The position numbers and the translations under genes were made by a program. A stretch of DNA of 64,000 bases from CALBPI01 sp039821605 (GTDB taxonomy: Bacteria; Pseudomonadota; Gammaproteobacteria; Steroidobacterales; Woeseiaceae). Shown here piece after piece: positions 44,993 through 53,144 of the stretch; positions within the stretch are counted from its first letter, which is position 1, and every line of letters begins with the position of its first letter. Under the pieces are notes generated by a model that was not told the DNA's origin, did not search any database, and was given only the letters and a program-made list of their open reading frames with translations. The stretch spans positions 372,001 through 436,000 of the forward strand of contig JBCBNV010000002.1 of NCBI GenBank assembly GCA_039821605.1. The letters run 5' to 3'.

Positions 44993-46084
44993 TTGAAGAT
45001 CGCCCACCTCGAATTCGGCCGCCACGCCTACGGCGGGGCCGAGCAGCTCAAGTACCTGCTCGAGGGCTTGCGCGACGATCACCACGAGCACCTGCTCGTG
45101 GCCGCCGCCGGTGGCGATCTCGCGCGCTGGGCCGAAGCGGCGGACCGGCCTCACGTGGCTCTGGAATTCGCGGGTGAACATGATCTGCGCGTCGTATTTC
45201 GCCTGGCGCGGATCCTGCGCGAAGCGGGCGTTGACCTCGTCCATGTACACAGCCGGCGTGGCGCCGACTGGGTCGGGCCGCTGGCCGCTGCGCGCGCGGG
45301 CCTACCGGCGATCATCTCGCGCCGCATCGACAACCGGCCGCGCTTCTGGCTGCGCTGGCTCATGCGCCACCGCTACCGGCGGGTCGTGTGTATCTCGCAG
45401 GCCATCCAGGCCGTGCTCGAGTCGGCGGGCGTGTCGCGCGACAACCTGCTGACGATCACAAGCGCCGTCGACGCCGTGCGCTTCGCCCAGCCTGCGCAGG
45501 ACGACGCGCGGCGGCAGCTGCTTGGCCGGGATCACCGCGGCCCGCTCATCGGGGTCATCGCTCAGCTCATCGACCGCAAGGGCCACCGCTTTCTGCTGCG
45601 CGCCCTGCCGGGCCTGCGTGAGGCTTTCCCCAACCTTGCTGTCGTCTTGCTGGGCCGCGGTGCGCTGCGCGAGTCGCTCGAGGCCGAGGCGGCGGCTGCC
45701 GGTTTGTCGGACTGCGTGCACTTCGCGGGCTTCCGGGAGGAGCTGGCCGGGTTGCTCCCTGCGCTTGATCTCGTGGTGCACCCCGCGCTCAAGGAGGGCC
45801 TGGGCGTGAGCCTGCTCGAGGCCGCCGCGGCCGGCGTGCCGGTGGTCGGCTTCGCGGCCGGCGGCGTGATGGAAGCTGTTGCCGACGAACACTCGGGCTT
45901 GCTCGTCGAGTCCGGAGACGCCATTGCGCTGGGCGCAGCGATCGGTCGGCTGCTCGGCGACCATGAGTTGCGTGCCCGCATGGGAGAGAACGCACGGCGT
46001 CGTGTCGAGGCCGAGTTCTCCATAGAAGTCATGGTGAAGCGCTATGCCGCTTTGTACGATGTGCTGGCGGGGGAAATCGAATGA
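44993..46084 (+). CDS. GT4-family glycosyltransferase
   Basis: The 363-residue protein has the two Rossmann-like domains of a GT-B enzyme. The N-terminal part shows YGGAEQLKYLLEGL, HVHSRRGADWVGPLAA and ISRRIDNRP. The C-terminal part has VIAQLIDRKGHRFLLRAL, HFAGFREELAGLLPALDL and the donor motif EGLGVSLLEAAAAGVPVVGF with the E-x7-E pair. It resembles LPS or capsule glycosyltransferases; donor and acceptor are unknown. The start is TTG with AAGGA upstream. It overlaps pncC by four bases. Confidence 0.88.
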   Translation: MKIAHLEFGRHAYGGAEQLKYLLEGLRDDHHEHLLVAAAGGDLARWAEAADRPHVALEFAGEHDLRVVFRLARILREAGVDLVHVHSRRGADWVGPLAAARAGLPAIISRRIDNRPRFWLRWLMRHRYRRVVCISQAIQAVLESAGVSRDNLLTITSAVDAVRFAQPAQDDARRQLLGRDHRGPLIGVIAQLIDRKGHRFLLRALPGLREAFPNLAVVLLGRGALRESLEAEAAAAGLSDCVHFAGFREELAGLLPALDLVVHPALKEGLGVSLLEAAAAGVPVVGFAAGGVMEAVADEHSGLLVESGDAIALGAAIGRLLGDHELRARMGENARRRVEAEFSIEVMVKRYAALYDVLAGEIE

Positions 46085-46608
46085 CAGGAACCTATTCGCT
46101 CATTGGACTGCCCGTGGTCGCGCGCACGGACCACGAGGTGTCGCGGCTCGCGCGCCAGCTCTCGGAATCGGGCCGCAGCGTGGCGGTTGCCGAGTCTTGC
46201 ACGGGCGGCTGGATCGCGAAGTCGCTGACCGATGTGGCGGGTAGCTCCGCCTGGTTCGGTTTCGGCGTTGTGTCCTACTCCAATCAGGCCAAGGTGCAGC
46301 TGCTCAAGGTGCGCCAGTCCACGCTCGACCGTGACGGTGCCGTGAGCGAGGCCGTGGTGCGCGAGATGGCCGATGGCGTGCGGGCGCTCTCGGGCGCCGA
46401 CTATGCGATCGCCGTCAGCGGCATCGCGGGGCCCGGCGGCGGCACGGCGGAGAAACCTGTCGGCACCGTCTGGTGTGCCTGGGCCTCGGCCGACCGCTCC
46501 TTTGCGCAAATGCAGCGCTTCGGCGGCGACCGCAACGAGGTGCGCGAGCGCACGGTGCTTTGGGCGCTCGAGGGGCTGGCCGACAAGATCGGGGACGGCA
46601 CCTTCTGA
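46081..46608 (+). CDS. pncC: Nicotinamide-nucleotide amidase (PncC, CinA C-terminal type)
   Basis: PncC hydrolyses NMN to nicotinate mononucleotide in the pyridine nucleotide cycle. The 175-residue protein consists of the CinA C-terminal domain only, with VAESCTGGWIAK, SYSNQAK and VSGIAGPGGGTAEKPVGTVW. It stands directly before recA, as is usual in gammaproteobacteria, but a 293-base gap with its own signals separates them. Its start overlaps the glycosyltransferase stop. Confidence 0.93.
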   Translation: MTGTYSLIGLPVVARTDHEVSRLARQLSESGRSVAVAESCTGGWIAKSLTDVAGSSAWFGFGVVSYSNQAKVQLLKVRQSTLDRDGAVSEAVVREMADGVRALSGADYAIAVSGIAGPGGGTAEKPVGTVWCAWASADRSFAQMQRFGGDRNEVRERTVLWALEGLADKIGDGTF

Positions 46609-46901
46609 GCCGGCGCCCAGTTTGTGGCCCGGCTCATGGGCTTAGCGCGCAAAGCTTGCAAACGGTCTGAAGCCGCCCAAAGGCGGACGCTGCGCGGGGC
46701 GCGAAATCACCGCCAAAGCCTTCGAAATCCATGGCTGTACTTTGCCGTGGATTATGGCATCATCTGTTTATCCATACAGTAGTCATACAGGTCGCGGCGG
46801 CGGCACACAACGTGAGTTCGTGTTTTCGCCCGTTCGCAGCCGTACGACGCCGTTTGAGCGCAATAGACACCATTTGAGCACCATTCAGGGGTCACATCAC
46901 G
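46609..46901 (+). promoter_or_regulatory. recA control region
   Basis: This 293-base gap contains no gene. The LexA box at 46764-46779 is the main signal. Before it is a small CCGCC-CAAA-GGCGG hairpin. After it is an untranslated leader of over 100 bases, without other recognised elements. A -35-like TTGCCG (46742-46747) precedes the LexA box, but the matching -10 is poor. Confidence 0.6.
46764..46779. promoter_or_regulatory. LexA (SOS) box of recA
   Basis: CTGTTTATCCATACAG is a full match to the gammaproteobacterial LexA consensus CTGT-N8-ACAG. It lies 122 bases before the recA start, so recA is expected to be SOS-induced. Confidence 0.85.
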
Positions 46902-47948
46902 ATGGACGACAACAGAAAAAAGGCCCTCGCGGCCGCCTTGGGCCAGATCGAGAAGCAGTTTGGCAAGGGTTCGGTCATGCGGCTGGGCGACGGCAGCACT
47001 GCGAAGAACATCGAGGCGGTATCGACGGGCTCGATCACGCTGGATACCGCGCTCGGTATCGGCGGCCTGCCCAAAGGGCGTGTCGTCGAGATTTACGGCC
47101 CGGAATCATCGGGCAAGACCACGCTGACCCTGCAGGTCATTGCCGAGGCTCAGAAGATTGGCGGCACGGCGGCCTTCGTCGACGCCGAGCACGCGCTCGA
47201 CCCGCAGTACGCGCAGAAGCTGGGCGTCAACGTCGACGACCTGCTCGTGTCGCAGCCCGACACGGGCGAACAGGCACTGGAGATCACTGACATGCTCGTG
47301 CGCTCGGGCGCGGTTGACGTCATCGTTGTCGACTCGGTGGCGGCGCTGACGCCCAAGGCCGAAATCGAGGGCGAGATGGGCGACTCGCACGTGGGTCTGC
47401 AGGCGCGCCTCATGTCGCAGGCGCTGCGCAAGCTCACGGGCAACATCAAGCGTTCCAACGCCATGGTCATCTTCATCAACCAGATCCGCATGAAGATTGG
47501 CGTCATGTTCGGCAGCCCCGAAACGACCACGGGCGGCAACGCGCTCAAGTTCTATTCGTCGGTTCGTCTCGACATTCGCCGCATCGGTGCCATCAAGAAG
47601 GGCGACGAGGTCGTGGGCAACCAGACCCGCGTCAAGGTGGTGAAGAACAAGGTCTCGCCGCCGTTCCGTACAGCCGAGTTCGAGATTCTCTACGGCGAGG
47701 GCATCAGCAAGGAAGGCGAACTCATCGACCTGGGCGTGGCCAACAGCATCGTCGACAAGGCGGGGTCCTGGTACAGCTACAACGGCGACCGCATCGGACA
47801 GGGCAAGGAAAACGTCCGTGCCTTCCTGCAGGACAACCCCGAGGTGGCGGCCGACATCGAGGCGCGACTGCGTGCGCTCCTGATGCCGTCGCCTGAGGCG
47901 GTCATTACCGAAGACGACGCTGAAGACGTCGAGGCCGAGAAGGCCTGA
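46902..47948 (+). CDS. recA: Recombinase RecA
   Basis: RecA forms filaments on single-stranded DNA, performs strand exchange and triggers LexA cleavage. The 348-residue protein has Walker A GPESSGKT (residues 66-73), the Walker B region VDVIVVDSVAAL, DNA loops L1/L2 (EGEMGDSHVG and GGNALKFYSSVRLDIRR) and an acidic C-terminal tail (EDDAEDVEAEKA). recX follows after ten bases. Confidence 0.98.
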   Translation: MDDNRKKALAAALGQIEKQFGKGSVMRLGDGSTAKNIEAVSTGSITLDTALGIGGLPKGRVVEIYGPESSGKTTLTLQVIAEAQKIGGTAAFVDAEHALDPQYAQKLGVNVDDLLVSQPDTGEQALEITDMLVRSGAVDVIVVDSVAALTPKAEIEGEMGDSHVGLQARLMSQALRKLTGNIKRSNAMVIFINQIRMKIGVMFGSPETTTGGNALKFYSSVRLDIRRIGAIKKGDEVVGNQTRVKVVKNKVSPPFRTAEFEILYGEGISKEGELIDLGVANSIVDKAGSWYSYNGDRIGQGKENVRAFLQDNPEVAADIEARLRALLMPSPEAVITEDDAEDVEAEKA

Positions 47949-47958
47949 CGCAGGCTGC

Positions 47959-48486
47959 GTGGGGCCGAGCGACGCAGACAAGGACGTCGACGAGGACTTG
48001 AGCGAGGACGCTTTGCCCGGGTCGGCGGATGCCGTCGACCCGGCGCTCACGCCGGCGCGCTGCCGCAAGCGCGCCATGGACGCACTCGCGCGCCGCGAGC
48101 AAACCCGCACCGAGCTTGAGCGTCGCCTGTCTCGGGTGGGCTTTGCGCCAGAGACTGTCGCCGACACCCTCGACGCGCTCGCCGCCGAGGGCCTGCAGAG
48201 CGATGCGCGCTTTGCGGAAGCCTTCATCTCGAGCCGCTACCGCCAGGGCAAGGGCCCCGTGCGCATCCGGGCCGAGCTATCGAAGCGCGGCTTTGACCGT
48301 TCCGCCATTGCCGGGGCCCTCGAGCAGTCGGGCTATGACTGGTTCGCGCTGGCCGTCGCGGTGCGCCAACAGCGCTTTGGTGATACGCCGCCCGAGGACT
48401 TCAAGGCCCGGGCCCGACAGCTCCAATTCCTGGCCTACCGGGGTTTCGATTCTGAGCAGGCGCAAGCGGCCGTGCCGGACGCCTGA
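47959..48486 (+). CDS. recX: RecA regulatory protein RecX
   Basis: RecX limits RecA filament growth. The 175-residue protein has three-helix RecX repeats, with RREQTRTELERRLSRVGF and EGLQSDARFAEAFISSRYRQGKGPVRIRAELSKRGFD interrupted by nothing unusual. It has an acidic N-terminal extension of about 30 residues not typical of the core family. The start is GTG, ten bases after recA, and it is probably co-transcribed. Confidence 0.9.
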   Translation: MGPSDADKDVDEDLSEDALPGSADAVDPALTPARCRKRAMDALARREQTRTELERRLSRVGFAPETVADTLDALAAEGLQSDARFAEAFISSRYRQGKGPVRIRAELSKRGFDRSAIAGALEQSGYDWFALAVAVRQQRFGDTPPEDFKARARQLQFLAYRGFDSEQAQAAVPDA

Positions 48487-48490
48487 AGGT

Positions 48491-48517
48491 CGCGGGCGCC
48501 GCCAGCGCGCGCCCGCG
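48491..48517 (+). terminator. Hairpin after recX
   Basis: CGCGGGCGC and GCGCCCGCG form a perfect 9-bp stem with a 9-base loop, five bases after the recX stop. It lacks a T tract, so termination may depend on other factors. Confidence 0.45.
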
Positions 48518-48594
48518 GGCTAACTTGTGAAATAATTTCGCGTCACCAGTTAGCAGGTAGGCGCCGTGCCCCGTTGCGGCCACCGGAATCCGAC

Positions 48595-51207
48595 ATGAAG
48601 ACACTGACTTCTCGCCAGCTTCGCGAGGCGTTTCTCGACTACTTTGCGCGCGAGCAGCACGAGGTCGTGCCGAGCTCGCCGCTGGTCCCCGGCAACGATC
48701 CGACCCTGCTGTTCACGAACGCGGGCATGGTCCAGTTCAAGGACTTGTTCCTGGGCAAGGAACACCGCGACTACGTTCGCGCGGCCAGCTCGCAGCGCTG
48801 CGTGCGTGCGGGTGGCAAGCACAACGACCTAGAGAACGTCGGCTACACGGCGCGCCACCTGACCTTCTTCGAGATGCTCGGCAACTTCAGCTTTGGTGAC
48901 TACTTCAAAGAGGACGCCATCCGCTTCGCCTGGCAGTTCGTCACCGAGGTGCTCGAGATCCCGGCCGAGAAGCTCTGGGTCACGGTCTACAAAGACGACG
49001 ACGAGGCGGCCAACATCTGGATCAATGAAGTCGGTGTTCCGGCCGATCGACTGTCGCGCCTGGGTGAGAAGGACAACTTCTGGCAGATGGGCGACACGGG
49101 CCCCTGTGGGCCCTGCAGCGAGATCTTCTACGATCACGGCCCCGAGGTCGCAGGTGGCCCGCCAGGCTCGCCCGACGAGGACGGGGACCGCTACGTCGAG
49201 ATCTGGAACCTCGTGTTTATGCAGTTCGACCGCGACGCGGGCGGGACGCTGACGCCGTTGCCCAAGCCGTCCGTCGACACGGGCATGGGGCTCGAGCGAG
49301 TGTCGGCCGTCATGCAGGGCGTGCACACGATTTACGACACGGACATGTTCGTGCGCCTCATCGAGGCCGTTGCGGCGGCCGTCGGCGTACCCGTCTCGGA
49401 CAACGCGTCGCTGCGGGTCATCGCCGATCACATCCGCGCCTGCGCCTTCCTGATCACAGATGGGGTGCTGCCCAGCAATGAAGGCCGCGGCTATGTGCTG
49501 CGCCGGATCATCCGCCGCGCCGTGCGTCACGGCTACATGCTGGGTCAGCGCGACCCGTTCTTTCACAAGCTCGTGCCAGCACTTGTTGACGAGATGGGGT
49601 CGGCGTACCCCGAGTTGGCGAAGGCCGCCGATCACGTCTCGCGTGTGCTTGAGCAGGAAGAACTGCGCTTTGCGCAGACCATCGAGCAGGGTATGAGCCT
49701 GCTCGATGGCGCCATTGCCGATCTTGAGGGCACAGAGTTGCCGGGTGCGCTCGTGTTCCGGCTCTACGACACTTACGGCTTCCCCCGCGACCTCACCGCC
49801 GACATCGCACGCGAGCGCGGTCTGACCGTCGACGATTCCGGCTTCGACCGGGAGATGGCGGCGCAGCGCGAGCGCGCGCAGGCCGCGAGCAAGTTTGGGG
49901 CCGTGTCGGCCGATGGGCTCGAAGTCGGTGGCGAGACGGCATTCTCGGGCTACGAGCGGGTCGCCGACGCCGGGCTCACCATCGCGGCGCTGTACGCAGA
50001 TGGCGCGGCGGTCGACGCGCTCGAGGCAGGGCAGTCTGGGGTCGTGGTGCTCGAGTCGACCCCGTTCTACGCCGAGAGCGGTGGTCAGGTGGGCGACACC
50101 GGCACGCTGCGGACCGAGTCCGCGACATTCGCGGTCGCCGACACGCAGAAGAACGGCAAAGCGCACCTGCATCTGGGTACGCTCGAATCGGGCGCGCTCA
50201 AGGTGGGCGACGCGGTTCAGGCGCATGTCGACGCGGCGCGCCGCCAGGCCATTCGGCTCAATCACTCGGCGACGCACTTGATGCACGCCGCGCTCCGCGA
50301 CGTGCTGGGCGAGCACGTCACGCAGAAGGGTTCGCTCGTCGATCCCGACAAACTGCGTTTCGACTTCTCGCATTACGAGCCTGTGTCGGCCGACGAGCTG
50401 CAGCGTATCGAGGACCTCGTCAATGACGAGATCCGCGCCAACCACGCGGCCGAGACACGCGAGATGCCCTACGACGATGCCGTCGAGGCCGGCGCGCTGG
50501 CGCTGTTCGGCGAGAAATACGAGCAGGACGTGCGCGTCCTAAAGCTCGGCGCGTTTTCCATGGAGCTGTGCGGCGGCACGCACGTCGCACGAACGGGCGA
50601 CATTGGCCTGTTCAAGATCACCTCGGAATCCGGCGTCGCCGCCGGCGTCCGGCGCATTGAGGCCGTTACTGGCGAGGGTGCGCTGGCAGAAGTCCGACGC
50701 ACACAGCAGTCGCTGGCCGAGGTCGCGGGGCTCGTGCGGGCCTCGCGCGACGAGGCCGTCCAGAAAGTGGGCCAGGTGCTGGCCCGCAACAAGACGCTCG
50801 AGAAAGAGCTCGCGGCCCTCAAGGCCCGGCTGGCGCAGGGCGGGGGCAATGACCTCAGCGAACAGGCCCGCGATGTGGGCGACGTTCGCGTGCTTTCAGC
50901 GCGCCTCGACGGCATTGATGCCAAATCGCTGCGCGACGCCATCGATCGCTTCCGCGACAAGCTGGGCAGTCGCAGTGTCGTGGTGCTCGGTGCGGTGGAG
51001 GACGGCAAGGTGCGATTGGCGGCCGGCGTTTCCAAAGCCCTGACCGGCCAAATGCCCGCGGGCGATCTCGTGCGCCACGTGGCTGAGGCTGTGGGCGGCA
51101 AGGGCGGTGGTCGTGCGGATTTCGCGCAGGCCGGCGGCAGCCAGCCCGAGAATCTGGACTCGGCCCTCGAGGCCGTTTCAGACTGGGTCGCGGCTCGTTC
51201 AGGGTGA
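48595..51207 (+). CDS. alaS: Alanyl-tRNA synthetase (AlaS)
   Basis: AlaS charges tRNA-Ala and edits Ser and Gly. The 870-residue protein (E. coli 876) has the class II catalytic domain (FTNAGMVQFKDLFLG, KHNDLENVG). The editing domain has the zinc ligands in NHSATHLMHAALRD and CGGTHVARTGD, and a C-terminal DHHA1 domain follows (about residues 740-870). ATG 48595 gives the conserved start MKTLTSRQLREAFLDYF. recA-recX-alaS-csrA is a widespread gammaproteobacterial order. Confidence 0.97.
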   Translation: MKTLTSRQLREAFLDYFAREQHEVVPSSPLVPGNDPTLLFTNAGMVQFKDLFLGKEHRDYVRAASSQRCVRAGGKHNDLENVGYTARHLTFFEMLGNFSFGDYFKEDAIRFAWQFVTEVLEIPAEKLWVTVYKDDDEAANIWINEVGVPADRLSRLGEKDNFWQMGDTGPCGPCSEIFYDHGPEVAGGPPGSPDEDGDRYVEIWNLVFMQFDRDAGGTLTPLPKPSVDTGMGLERVSAVMQGVHTIYDTDMFVRLIEAVAAAVGVPVSDNASLRVIADHIRACAFLITDGVLPSNEGRGYVLRRIIRRAVRHGYMLGQRDPFFHKLVPALVDEMGSAYPELAKAADHVSRVLEQEELRFAQTIEQGMSLLDGAIADLEGTELPGALVFRLYDTYGFPRDLTADIARERGLTVDDSGFDREMAAQRERAQAASKFGAVSADGLEVGGETAFSGYERVADAGLTIAALYADGAAVDALEAGQSGVVVLESTPFYAESGGQVGDTGTLRTESATFAVADTQKNGKAHLHLGTLESGALKVGDAVQAHVDAARRQAIRLNHSATHLMHAALRDVLGEHVTQKGSLVDPDKLRFDFSHYEPVSADELQRIEDLVNDEIRANHAAETREMPYDDAVEAGALALFGEKYEQDVRVLKLGAFSMELCGGTHVARTGDIGLFKITSESGVAAGVRRIEAVTGEGALAEVRRTQQSLAEVAGLVRASRDEAVQKVGQVLARNKTLEKELAALKARLAQGGGNDLSEQARDVGDVRVLSARLDGIDAKSLRDAIDRFRDKLGSRSVVVLGAVEDGKVRLAAGVSKALTGQMPAGDLVRHVAEAVGGKGGGRADFAQAGGSQPENLDSALEAVSDWVAARSG

Positions 51208-51529
51208 TTCGACCATATACGGTTTCAAATGATTCAATTGCCGTGGTGGGGAATTATTTCCCATGTAATACAAGCAATTAGACGTTTTGTCACATTGCGT
51301 CTACAGACCAGATACGTTGTAATTATTGCACCTCGGCGTCAGCCAAGGCGTGTGCAACGAGCCTGCGGAATGTAGAAGAACAAAGGTGTGCGAGACGCAC
51401 TCGAAATCTAACCACGCAGCCTGTGGCGCTCCTGAAGCAGGATCGGAGGCCTGAGTTTAGGAGAGAGCCACCTTTATCTGCCGGACCCGAGTGAACGGTG
51501 CTGGCAGGGGGTTATGGAGCAAAAATTAA
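51208..51529 (+). promoter_or_regulatory. csrA leader region with GGA motifs
   Basis: This 322-base gap is AT-richer than its surroundings. A sigma-70-like promoter is TTGCGT (51295-51300), 17 bases, TGTAAT (51318-51323), giving a leader of about 200 nt. The leader carries GGA at 51367, 51440, 51445, 51460, 51483 and 51516. The last lies in the csrA Shine-Dalgarno, which is the arrangement expected for CsrA autorepression. A short GGGAA-TTAT-TTCCC hairpin follows alaS near 51249-51262. Confidence 0.6.
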
Positions 51530-51730
51530 ATGTTGATTCTGACCCGACGGGTGGGAGAGACCGTCGTGATCGGGGAGGACATTTCAGTCACTGTGCTGGG
51601 CGTAAAGGGCAATCAGATCCGTCTGGGCATCAATGCCCCGAAAGACGTCGCAGTACACCGCCAGGAGATCTTCGACCGTATTCAAAACGAGTCGAATGGC
51701 AGCACTGATGGCGGCAGTAGCGAGGACTGA
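51530..51730 (+). CDS. csrA: Carbon storage regulator CsrA (RsmA)
   Basis: CsrA is a dimeric RNA-binding protein that blocks or stabilises mRNAs at GGA sites and controls carbon flow, motility and biofilm. The 66-residue protein begins MLILTRRVGETVVIGEDISV and keeps the RNA-binding residues of beta-1 (LTRR) and VAVHR with Arg44. Residue 45 is Gln where E. coli has Glu. The C-terminal tail is Ser/Gly/Asp-rich and longer than the core. The ribosome binding site GGAG (51516-51519) lies ten bases before the ATG. Confidence 0.97.
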   Translation: MLILTRRVGETVVIGEDISVTVLGVKGNQIRLGINAPKDVAVHRQEIFDRIQNESNGSTDGGSSED

Positions 51731-51740
51731 CCACCCTGGG

Positions 51741-51775
51741 GCCCTGCGGTGTAATGCCGCAGGGCTATCCTTTCC
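51741..51775 (+). terminator. Terminator after csrA
   Basis: GCCCTGCGG (51741-51749) pairs perfectly with CCGCAGGGC (51757-51765) around a 7-base loop, followed by the moderately T-rich TATCCTTTCC. It separates csrA from the tRNA genes. Confidence 0.7.
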
Positions 51776-51866
51776 TGCGGCCGTCTGAATCCTTTACGCC
51801 CAAGTAAGTTCTGACTTAAACTTCGCGGCCCGACGCCGCTTGCGGCCTCGACCCTGAATGTCTCGC

Positions 51867-51957
51867 GGAGAGATGGCTGAGTGGTCGAAAGCGCTCCCCT
51901 GCTAAGGGAGTATGGGTTAATAGCCCATCGAGGGTTCGAATCCCTCTCTCTCCGCCA
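51867..51957 (+). tRNA. tRNA-Ser(GCU)
   Basis: The 91-base sequence folds as a tRNA with acceptor stem GGAGAGA/TCTCTCC, anticodon loop CTGCTAA with anticodon GCT (51901-51903), a long variable arm (TATGGGTTAATAGCCCATC), T loop GGTTCGAATCC and an encoded CCA end. It reads the AGC and AGU serine codons. The long variable arm confirms a serine tRNA. Confidence 0.97.
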
Positions 51958-52000
51958 GTTTTCACCTCTCGAACCGCTGGTATTCACCACCGGCGGTTCG

Positions 52001-52006
52001 TATAAT
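52001..52006 (+). promoter_or_regulatory. -10 element and GC-rich discriminator of tRNA-Arg
   Basis: A perfect TATAAT is followed by TGCGCGCCCCGCG, the GC-rich discriminator typical of stringently controlled stable RNA promoters. The -35 region is weak (TGGTAT at 17-base spacing). It lies 40 bases before tRNA-Arg, so this tRNA can be transcribed separately from tRNA-Ser. Confidence 0.6.
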
Positions 52007-52046
52007 TGCGCGCCCCGCGATATCGTGGGGCGACAAAACAGAAAAA

Positions 52047-52123
52047 GCGCCCGTAGCTCAGTTGGATAGAGTACCTGGCTACGAACCAGGCGGTCGGAGG
52101 TTCGAATCCTTCCGGGCGCGCCA
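52047..52123 (+). tRNA. tRNA-Arg(ACG)
   Basis: The 77-base sequence has acceptor stem GCGCCCG/CGGGCGC, D arm GTAGCTCAGTTGGATAGAGTAC, anticodon loop CTACGAA with anticodon ACG (read as ICG after deamination), T loop GTTCGAATC and an encoded CCA. It reads CGU, CGC and CGA. An intrinsic terminator follows. Confidence 0.97.
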
Positions 52124-52132
52124 AAAAACCGG

Positions 52133-52163
52133 AAACGGGGTCCCAGCGGGACCCCGTTTTTGG
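52133..52163 (+). terminator. Intrinsic terminator after tRNA-Arg
   Basis: AAACGGGGTCCC (52133-52144) and GGGACCCCGTTT (52148-52159) form a perfect 12-bp stem around AGC and end in a T tract. It is a clear rho-independent terminator. Confidence 0.92.
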
Positions 52164-52495
52164 TTTCTGACGAGTCTGGAGGTTGAAGAGCACCTCCTCA
52201 GGTTCGAGCAATCGCGCGAGCGATTGGCGACGAGCCGCTCAGCGGCGAAGCCCGCAGGGTGACAACAGCCCTTTGATCGCGAGTCACTGCAGGTCGCGCG
52301 CCTGGGTAGGACGAACCGCCAGCGTGCTTCGGCTCGACCACGAGGACTCGTACCAAGGTCCCTTGCAGAATCTCTGATCCCCGGTCTTTACACTTCCTTA
52401 CAAACGAGTAAGGGGGAAGGGTACGTTTCTTGCTCAACACGGGTTGCTGAGTTCTTTTTCAGCGCTTGTGTCGAAAATCTGACGGAGATAGAGAA
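52164..52495. other. Gene-free, hairpin-rich spacer after the tRNA genes
   Basis: No convincing gene is seen in these 332 bases. Several short inverted repeats follow each other: GGAGGT/ACCTCC (52178-52183 with 52192-52197), CAATCGC-GCGA-GCGATTG and GCCGC-TCA-GCGGC. It may be decayed sequence, or structured RNA of the kind often found beside stable RNA genes. It is the boundary between the core genes to the left and accessory genes to the right. Confidence 0.5.
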
Positions 52496-52954
52496 ATGGA
52501 AATCAACCCGAACTTTGTGCCCGGTTCGATTCAACCGGTGTCGGAGCGCTACGGTGATCCCGATGCACCGGCAACGGGTTCATCGGAATCCCCGCGAACC
52601 GGATCGACGATGGCACGTATCAGCCCCTTGGGCAGTCTGATCAGCAGCATGCCTGAATTGAGCACCGACCAGCAGGAGGAGCTGCTTGGCTTTCGCGATG
52701 AAATGCGCGCGGCCCTGACCTCAGGAACATTCGATGCGGCCGAGATGGCGGGCAAGGCCCCTGAATTCATGCAACGTCACGCGGCCGAAAGCGGCGTCTC
52801 GCTTGCGGAGGCATTCGAGGGCTTGGAAGACCGCCTGCAATCGCTCCAGGCGTTGAAGGCGAGACTAGGCGGTATCGACGCCAACACGACGCTGAATCCC
52901 GGCGGGATGGACCTGCTGCAAACGCTGCTGGCGGTATCGGAGCCAGAAGAATAG
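52496..52954 (+). CDS. Unknown 152-residue helical protein
   Basis: I do not recognise this protein. The start is set by ACGGAGATAGAGAA before ATG 52496. The first 45 residues are rich in Pro, Ser and Gly and probably disordered. From about residue 50 it looks helical (ELSTDQQEELLGFRDEMRAAL and VSLAEAFEGLEDRLQSLQALKARL). There is no signal peptide, membrane segment or cysteine. Codon use is like the neighbours, and a good ribosome binding site is present, so it is likely real. It stands alone between tRNA-Arg and a minus-strand pair, with a perfect hairpin after it. Confidence 0.7.
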   Translation: MEINPNFVPGSIQPVSERYGDPDAPATGSSESPRTGSTMARISPLGSLISSMPELSTDQQEELLGFRDEMRAALTSGTFDAAEMAGKAPEFMQRHAAESGVSLAEAFEGLEDRLQSLQALKARLGGIDANTTLNPGGMDLLQTLLAVSEPEE

Positions 52955-52969
52955 CGTTGCTCACCCTAT

Positions 52970-53004
52970 GGCAAGGGTTTGCCGCCGACCGGCAAACCCT
53001 TGCC
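52970..53004. terminator. Perfect 15-bp hairpin between convergent genes
   Basis: GGCAAGGGTTTGCCG (52970-52984) and its exact complement (52990-53004) surround a 5-base loop. It lies between the plus-strand 152-residue gene and the minus-strand oxidoreductase gene. No T tract follows on either side, but the symmetric position suits a bidirectional transcript end. Confidence 0.6.
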
Positions 53005-53144
53005 GCGCGTTGACTCGCGGCTCGTCGACGCATCCCAATCTGAACCAGATGTTTCGCGATACGACCGGAACAGCAACGATCACACGCTGCTTGCGAATCG
53101 CATGTTGTGACGCGCCAGCGAGACCGGCCGCGCGCAATCACCGG

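Noticed and set aside
51514..51708. A 64-codon frame overlapping csrA
   Set aside because: It is out of frame with csrA, a fully recognisable gene, and has no support of its own.
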